Assembly (NCBI GenBank): GCA_016202815.1 | Contig: JACQNZ010000004.1 | Location: 121,522-185,521 of the forward strand | Length of the DNA: 64,000 nucleotides | Direction of reading: 5' to 3' | Origin: Candidatus Aenigmatarchaeota archaeon | GTDB taxonomy: Archaea > Aenigmatarchaeota > Aenigmatarchaeia > JACPZZ01 | Part shown: in pieces, positions 58,082 through 64,000 of the stretch | Position numbering within the stretch: position 1 is the first letter of the stretch | Layout: each line of letters starts with the position of its first letter | Notes under the pieces: model-generated | Told to the model about the DNA's origin: nothing | What the model saw: only the letters and a program-made list of their open reading frames with translations | Database searches by the model: none | Made by a program: the position numbers and the translations under genes

Positions 58082-58092
58082 CCAGTGGTTTT

Positions 58093-59619
58093 ATGGATCG
58101 TACCGGCCGCGTTTTTTTGTTTACGGCTTCTATAATTGTCTGCGTTTCCATATTTTCGATGATGGCAGAGTCCAAAGAGGTTGGCAAGCAACGCGTTTTG
58201 GTAATCGGCATAGACGCTGCGACGTGGGACTTGTTAAACCCTTGGATAGAAGACGGCCAGTTGCCCAACATCGCGCATCTCGCAGAAGAGGGCGCAATCG
58301 GAAACCTGACATCGGTGCTTCCTGTCATATCGCCTGCCGCATGGACGTCCTTTGCCACAGGAACGACGCCTGCCAAGCACGGCGTGTTCGGCTACCAGCA
58401 GAGGCGCGAAGGGAGTTATGAGAATTATGTACCGTTGTCGACAGATGCAAAAGCGAAATGGTTCTGGGAAATTTTGGGCGAGCATGGAAAAAGGTCGGTC
58501 ATAATAAACATGCCCGGCACGTATCCTCCGGGGGAATTAAACGGTATATTGATCTCGGGTGAGGTGGCTGTTGATATAGCGACATACCCACCCGAATTGG
58601 CGGAACAGCTGAAATCCAAAGGCTATTCAATAGAAAGCAAAGGTTATGTGAACACGCCAAAAGACGAATTTTTAGAAGACCTGAACAAAGTCACCGACAA
58701 AAGGGCCGAGATAGGGTTGGAAATGATGGAGTCCGAGGACTGGGATTTGTTTTTCATAGTTTTCACGGAAAGCGACAGGATACAGCATTATCTCTGGGAC
58801 GACATGGAAAACAAGGACAAAAAATACGGCGGTGAAATGCTGAAATATTTCCAGAGGATGGATTCGATAGTCGGCGAGTTCGTGGACAAGGCCGGCAATA
58901 ACACGACAACTTTCGTTGTTTCCGACCACGGGGCCGGCAGGCTAAAAAAACGGTTTTATCTGGACAAATGGCTGGAAGAGCAGGGATATTTGGTGGCAGA
59001 AAGCTCCGGGAATCCGCTGCTAAAGAAAGCTGAATTGGTCTTCGCGGCTCTGTTGCGCAGCACAGGAATTTCTGAAGTAGTGAGGAATTTCGTGATATTT
59101 TTTGGCGGCGAGCCGGAAAAAATAAAACCGCCTGAGATAGCGGTAGATTTGGCAAACAGCAAAGCGTTCTCCTCGGGTTATTATGAACCTGCCATTTACA
59201 TAAACCGGAACATTGTAAGCGAGAACGAGCGTGAAAAGCTGGCAGGAGAGATCGTTGAAAAACTGAGACGCCTGAAGGACGGGAAGACAGGCCAGAACGT
59301 TTTTATCCGCGCCTCAAGAGCTGATGAAATATACAACGCTTCGTCGCCGGACATGCCGGACATATTCCTGGAATCCAATTACAATTATTCCGTGGTCGGA
59401 GGGTTGCGATATCCCTGGCTTTTTGAATCCGGCTTGAGAGAGACCGGGACCCATCGCATTAAAGGCATTTTCATTGCGAGCGGGAAAGGCGTGAGAAAAG
59501 GCGTGGTTGTAGAAGACGCGTCCCTTATTGACGTGGCTCCGGCCATTCTGGGCGTGTTCGGGATAGCGGACGAAAATATGGAAGGAAAGGTGCCGGGCGG
59601 CATATTTGAAAAAAGTTAA
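58093..59619 (+). CDS. Alkaline phosphatase-superfamily phosphodiesterase/nucleotide pyrophosphatase-like protein
   Basis: VLVIGIDAATWDLL; FVVSDHGAG; AAWTSFATGTTPAKHG. Confidence 0.87.
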   Translation: MDRTGRVFLFTASIIVCVSIFSMMAESKEVGKQRVLVIGIDAATWDLLNPWIEDGQLPNIAHLAEEGAIGNLTSVLPVISPAAWTSFATGTTPAKHGVFGYQQRREGSYENYVPLSTDAKAKWFWEILGEHGKRSVIINMPGTYPPGELNGILISGEVAVDIATYPPELAEQLKSKGYSIESKGYVNTPKDEFLEDLNKVTDKRAEIGLEMMESEDWDLFFIVFTESDRIQHYLWDDMENKDKKYGGEMLKYFQRMDSIVGEFVDKAGNNTTTFVVSDHGAGRLKKRFYLDKWLEEQGYLVAESSGNPLLKKAELVFAALLRSTGISEVVRNFVIFFGGEPEKIKPPEIAVDLANSKAFSSGYYEPAIYINRNIVSENEREKLAGEIVEKLRRLKDGKTGQNVFIRASRADEIYNASSPDMPDIFLESNYNYSVVGGLRYPWLFESGLRETGTHRIKGIFIASGKGVRKGVVVEDASLIDVAPAILGVFGIADENMEGKVPGGIFEKS

Positions 59620-59903
59620 CGTCCCTGGCCCAGCCTTTCCAGCAGGAACGCAGCGGGAGCCACTACCGCCCTGAGAAAGAGCTTCCTGAATTTCATGTTA
59701 TTTTTCAGCGTTGGGCTGATTAGGCGGCTCGCCATTCCGTAAAGTTTTATCAGCGCTTTTCCCGTCAATCCCAGCCTTTTTAACAATAAGCCGTCCCTGA
59801 ATTTGCGAAACAGTTTTAGTTTGCCCCGATATTTTGTCCCGCTAACAGCGGTCGTAAGCATGCACGTTGGCGAGTATTGCAGTGCAGGTTTTCTTTTTGG
59901 CAT
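59616..59903 (-). CDS. CFI-box-like small protein
   Basis: CMLTTAVSGTKYRGKLKLFRKFRDGLLLKRLGLTGKALIKLYGMASRLISPTL resembles CFI-box-CTERM. Confidence 0.55.
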   Translation of the reverse strand: MPKRKPALQYSPTCMLTTAVSGTKYRGKLKLFRKFRDGLLLKRLGLTGKALIKLYGMASRLISPTLKNNMKFRKLFLRAVVAPAAFLLERLGQGR

Positions 59904-61402
59904 ATGAAATTTATGTACAATGTCATATTATAAGTTTATGCGGAGTTTTATCTATGATAAGAAAAAGGCATCGTAAACTTTCGTTGATGTATTTTTTAAC
60001 TATAGTTTTTATCTTGTTCGCAGGATATGGAACTTATAGTAACATCTCAGATAGTAACTATTCGTGCAGAGGTTGCAACGTTGTTTTGGTGTCAATAGAC
60101 ACGCTAAGAGCAGATCATATGGGTCTTTATGGTTACGCCAGAAACACCACGCCCAACATTGATAAACTTGCGACAAATTCCATTGTTTTTGAAAATATGA
60201 TAGCGCAGTCCGCGTGGACTTTGCCGTCGCATGCATCTATGCTAACCGGGTTTTACCCTTTCAGGTTGTTTGCTAATTTTGATTTGTTGGGCAGCAGTGA
60301 TTCAATTGATGGAAATTATTCCATGGTTTCAGAAACCTTATCGGAAAATGGTTATAAAACAGCGGCTTTCACAGCAGGCGGTTTTGTTGGTGAGAAATAT
60401 GGGTTTGGAAGGGGTTTTGACGAATATCATTCAACAACAAAAACCCGTCAGGTGCAGCCACAAAAGGTTTATCTTAACGAATCTAATCTGGTTTTTGACT
60501 GGTTGAACGATAACAAGAATTCAAAATTTTTCCTGTTTTTCCATACGTTTGCCCCCCATGACCCTTATTTGCCGCCTGAGCCGTATGACACTGTTTTCGA
60601 TCCTAATTACACCGGCAAAATTTTAGGTTCACGGAAAAATTGGGAACCCTTATTATCATCATATTACGGGAAGCTCGGTATTATTGGCAATGACACCCAA
60701 AGCGAAGATATATTCGTAAAATATGCAGTACCATATTATTGGAGCTTTGTCAATGAGTCTGACCCAGAAGATGTCGAACATATTAAAGCATTATACGACG
60801 GGGAAATACTTTATACAGATAATTTTATCGGTATGCTCATCGAAAAATTGAAGCAGGAAGGCGTGTACGGTAAGACTGTTGTCATAATAACTTCAGATCA
60901 CGGGGAAGAGTTTGGCGAACACGGCAATTTCCGGCATGCAAAAAACCTTTACGATACCACTATAAAAATTCCTTTGTTGATTCATATCCCCGGAAACGAA
61001 AATGACATGCGGGTCAAAACTGTTGCGCAACATGCAGATATCGTGCCTACTGTGTTGGATATTTTGAAAATAAAGGCGGCAACTAATTATGATGGTGCCA
61101 GTTTGATAAGTTTCGTTAAAAATTCAAAAAAACCTGTATATGCGTTCAGTTTCCACGGCGATTTAATGTCTATGCGGACAGATGAATGGAAGCTTATAGG
61201 GAAACACGGCGACGTTAATGAATTTTATAATATTACGTCCGATGGCGGGGAGACGCGCAATTTGATTGAAAATATCAAGCGTTTGGATTCGTTTTTAGCG
61301 TTATTGGACAGATGGAAACAAACAGCAGGTTACTGGTTTAATACAGCTTATGAAACCGTTGACATTATGGACAATCTTAGAAGGATAGGATACGTTGTTT
61401 GA
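59867..61402 (+). CDS. Sulfatase-family (AP superfamily) hydrolase
   Basis: VVLVSIDTLRADHMGLYGYARNTTPNIDKLA; WTLPSHASMLTG; ITSDHGEEFGEHG; start uncertain. Confidence 0.87.
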   Translation: MASIAVQVFFLAYEIYVQCHIISLCGVLSMIRKRHRKLSLMYFLTIVFILFAGYGTYSNISDSNYSCRGCNVVLVSIDTLRADHMGLYGYARNTTPNIDKLATNSIVFENMIAQSAWTLPSHASMLTGFYPFRLFANFDLLGSSDSIDGNYSMVSETLSENGYKTAAFTAGGFVGEKYGFGRGFDEYHSTTKTRQVQPQKVYLNESNLVFDWLNDNKNSKFFLFFHTFAPHDPYLPPEPYDTVFDPNYTGKILGSRKNWEPLLSSYYGKLGIIGNDTQSEDIFVKYAVPYYWSFVNESDPEDVEHIKALYDGEILYTDNFIGMLIEKLKQEGVYGKTVVIITSDHGEEFGEHGNFRHAKNLYDTTIKIPLLIHIPGNENDMRVKTVAQHADIVPTVLDILKIKAATNYDGASLISFVKNSKKPVYAFSFHGDLMSMRTDEWKLIGKHGDVNEFYNITSDGGETRNLIENIKRLDSFLALLDRWKQTAGYWFNTAYETVDIMDNLRRIGYVV

Positions 61403-61542
61403 ATAAATCGTCTAGCCGATTATTATCCCGTTGCTATAGCAAGATTTTTGGTTTTATCCCAAATTACAGGAAAGAGGCGGTGGATGAAAACCTGTTATAT
61501 TCGATATATGTTCTGGGCGTGGTCTGGAAATGCCTAAATTGA
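61399..61542 (+). CDS. Small coupled ORF (47 aa, TTG start)
   Basis: TTGA overlap with the sulfatase stop; ends SIYVLGVVWKCLN. Confidence 0.4.
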   Translation: MNKSSSRLLSRCYSKIFGFIPNYRKEAVDENLLYSIYVLGVVWKCLN

Positions 61543-61560
61543 ACCTTATTTATACAGGTT

Positions 61561-62157
61561 TTGCATTATCTTTTTATGCGCCTTGGAAGCGGCCAGCCGA
61601 TTAGCGCCTACTTATTGATACCGGTTTTTGTTGTGGCCGTGGCAGGCGCCATAGTTTTTCTTTTATCCGGTGTTAATGTTGCACAGCCTTTCACAGAAGA
61701 GCGATGCCTGAAAAAACTGCAGCTGCCCGATGAATTCTTTCAACGAGCTTCGTATGAGGAAAGGCATCTGGACTATAACATCGATAGGACGCCTGCCGAG
61801 GGCGTTTTGTGGAAGATATATTCTTCAGGAAAGCGCTTTAACAGAACTTTTGTCGGCGTAATCAAGACCAGTGAACAAATGGCCTATACGGTTTTTTCGG
61901 GCAACTTCCAGGGCTGCGGCAAGCTGATGCCGGCAGTTGAGTTGTCGGTTCCGCAGGGAGCGGCGTTCCTTGCATGCAGGGCAATAAATATCTATGTGAC
62001 TGGTGAAAAGACAGGCCAGTATTTCAGCGTAAGCAATTATCTTCAGGGCAGCAACACGAGTTTCGAAAGCTTGGACATCGTCGCGCTTGAGCGGCAGGAC
62101 GGGATGCTGGACTATTACAACTCCTTGTACGATTCTTTACGGTGCAAAAAAGCTTAG
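61561..62157 (+). CDS. Hypothetical single-TM protein
   Basis: N-terminal TM ISAYLLIPVFVVAVAGAIVFLL. Confidence 0.5.
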   Translation: MHYLFMRLGSGQPISAYLLIPVFVVAVAGAIVFLLSGVNVAQPFTEERCLKKLQLPDEFFQRASYEERHLDYNIDRTPAEGVLWKIYSSGKRFNRTFVGVIKTSEQMAYTVFSGNFQGCGKLMPAVELSVPQGAAFLACRAINIYVTGEKTGQYFSVSNYLQGSNTSFESLDIVALERQDGMLDYYNSLYDSLRCKKA

Positions 62158-63320
62158 ATTTTCCCGTCCTGCGTTTCGTATTTTGCCAGAGCTTCCAGGC
62201 TTACCGCTGTTGTTATTTCTCTGGAGCCGTCCGCTGGCGCGATTACATCCTTGTCCCAGCCGCCGTCGCCTCGTTGGCGGGCTAGTATGCACGAGACGGC
62301 CCTTTTTAGCGAAGGCCCCTCGTAACCTGCGTTTATCAACGAGACCGTTGCCATTGACGTGTCCAACGGGCTGCCCCAGCAGCCGTCCTTGCCCTGATTT
62401 TTAACGAGTTCTTCGGTTATGATATTGACACCTTCTTGCAGGCATGTAGCACGGGCGTCGCTGTAAGCCCTTGTGTATAAGTAAAAAAGCACATAGGGGG
62501 ACGCGCAGTACATGCAACATTGGTAATTCCTGGCGATCATGCTTTCTTTCAGGTAAGTGCAAACCGCGTCATGCGAGTCAAAGCTTTTGTTGGTGAACGA
62601 AAAATAGGAAAGCGCATTCAGGTTTTCTTCACACCCAACATATGAAAACGTTTGTTTGTGCAAGGTTTTATTTTTGCCAATCAGTTCCAAAATCCATGAG
62701 TAGTACAGATTATCCTCGCCCAAGTTGTCTTCGGCGAAGTTCTTGACTCTTTTCATGTCTTCGGTCGATATGTTCGTTTTGAGTGTGAACCCATTCAAAT
62801 GATCTATATTCGGAAATTGAAATCTCTTGTTTTCGGCCGTAGTGTTGGTGATCCATAAAAAGAACAACCCTTCACGGTTCCTATGGCGCAAAAGACTTTC
62901 AACTGATTTTTCATCCGTTTTTATGCCGTTTTCGGCCAATGCGTACATGCTCAAAAACGTGTCGTCCGTGTCCAACGGGAATGTTTTACTGAACCTCCAG
63001 AACGTACCGTTTTCCCTGGCACTCAGCAAAAATGCCACACCATTTCTTCTTATCTCTTCCGTGTCGGCGTTGTTTTTTACAGCCGCAATGGAATGCATAA
63101 TCAATGACGTTATGTAAGGAGAGCGTTTCAGTTCCTTTCCCAGCTTCAAATTATATGTTAAAAATTCCCCGTTTTCCAATTGCCCAGCGCGCAAAAACCG
63201 CACACCATTTTCAATAGAAGCTTCTATTTTTTCCTTTTCTGCGAGTTCGGTCGATGCGCCCGATAGAATGGTAAAAGCGAAAAACACAAGAAGGAAGCCA
63301 GCTTTGTTTTTCCTGCCCAT
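62154..63320 (-). CDS. Secreted alpha-toroid (prenyltransferase/squalene-cyclase repeat-like) protein
   Basis: Signal peptide; GCWGSPLDTSMATVSLINAG, ARQRGDGGWDKDV. Confidence 0.75.
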   Translation of the reverse strand: MGRKNKAGFLLVFFAFTILSGASTELAEKEKIEASIENGVRFLRAGQLENGEFLTYNLKLGKELKRSPYITSLIMHSIAAVKNNADTEEIRRNGVAFLLSARENGTFWRFSKTFPLDTDDTFLSMYALAENGIKTDEKSVESLLRHRNREGLFFLWITNTTAENKRFQFPNIDHLNGFTLKTNISTEDMKRVKNFAEDNLGEDNLYYSWILELIGKNKTLHKQTFSYVGCEENLNALSYFSFTNKSFDSHDAVCTYLKESMIARNYQCCMYCASPYVLFYLYTRAYSDARATCLQEGVNIITEELVKNQGKDGCWGSPLDTSMATVSLINAGYEGPSLKRAVSCILARQRGDGGWDKDVIAPADGSREITTAVSLEALAKYETQDGKI

Positions 63321-63365
63321 AAATTATATTTAACAGGCCGGTTTATGTATATTGAAGGCATCAGA

Positions 63366-64000
63366 ATGGAAAGCGTTGCGGGGTTCGTAAGGATCAAAGA
63401 ATGGGTTCACATACTGGGCCTGCCTGCTATGGGTTATTTATCATCTTCAAAATCCTTTATTCTGGGTTATAATTTTTATTTGCTGATCGTTTTGTCCTTT
63501 TTCGCCCTGGCTTTCGCTTATTCTTTCAATGAATATTTCGACAATAAAGGCAAATACCGGAGGAGTGCATGTTATTTGTCTGTTTCAATGTTAATCGCGT
63601 CCTTGTCGGCGGCAATTTTGATCTCTTTTGTGGCGTTTCTTCTTACTTTGCTTGGCGCCGCTTTGGCGATATCCTATTCCCATTCTAGGATATTCCTGAA
63701 GTCCAGGCCGTTGGTTGGAACTTTTGTCAATTCAATTTCCTTTGCGGATTTGTTCCTGATCGGGGCCGCAACCTATTCTGGAATTGCGCTGGAAAGCCTG
63801 CTTATGTCCGTATTAATTGCCTTCGTTTCTGTCCCCTTCCAAGTCATCCATGAGATAGGGCACGTGGCATCAGACAGAAGGAGGGGGTTGGCTACCACGG
63901 TGTCCAAGCTGGGAAATGAAAAGAGCGTTTTGATAGCGAATATTTCATTGGCGTTTTCGGTTGTCGCAGCATTTTTGGTTTATGTGTTTTTCAAGAATGT
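63366..64000 (+). CDS. UbiA-family prenyltransferase (3' end outside window)
   Basis: My translation MESVAGFVRIKEWVHILGLP...FNEYFDNKG...VIHEIGHVASDRRRGLATTVSKLG. Confidence 0.75.
   Translation, partial: MESVAGFVRIKEWVHILGLPAMGYLSSSKSFILGYNFYLLIVLSFFALAFAYSFNEYFDNKGKYRRSACYLSVSMLIASLSAAILISFVAFLLTLLGAALAISYSHSRIFLKSRPLVGTFVNSISFADLFLIGAATYSGIALESLLMSVLIAFVSVPFQVIHEIGHVASDRRRGLATTVSKLGNEKSVLIANISLAFSVVAAFLVYVFFKN

Noticed and set aside
1-64000. CRISPR arrays, rRNA genes, inteins
   Set aside because: No regularly spaced repeat-spacer pattern, no rRNA-like stretch, and no intein-sized insertions in IF-2, RFC or the other usual hosts.

Overview
Archaeal chromosome segment, probably from a small-genome DPANN-like archaeon (inference from gene content; not tested phylogenetically). 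Housekeeping blocks include mevalonate-pathway kinases/decarboxylases, RpoE1-Spt4-S24e-S27ae, Orc1/Cdc6, aIF5B/IF-2, Tmk/Ndk, dephospho-CoA kinase/RIO2, RFC small subunit, a MacB-type ABC exporter, HtpX/L40e, PurD and Ogg. All three tRNA genes I found (Thr, Pro, Tyr) are interrupted. The tRNA-Tyr gene has a canonical 37/38 intron plus a ~160-nt insertion in the T-loop. The tRNA-Thr gene overlaps the 3' end of a LAGLIDADG endonuclease ORF, whose stop codon falls in the tRNA anticodon loop. An accessory island (about 38.6-43.5 kb) lies between tRNA-Thr and tRNA-Pro and carries the endonuclease, an MNT/HEPN pair, a Fic/Doc protein with an overlapping 30-aa ORF, and TspO. Other highlights are: a two-copy intergenic hairpin family with compensatory stem changes; a mevalonate cluster with a kinase-only decarboxylase paralogue and a P-loop kinase (possible 3-phosphate-type route); a DtxR/multicopper oxidase/ZIP/NRAMP metal locus with palindromic operator candidates; and several enzyme homologues with altered catalytic residues. 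All calls are from reading the sequence; no searches or folding programs were run.
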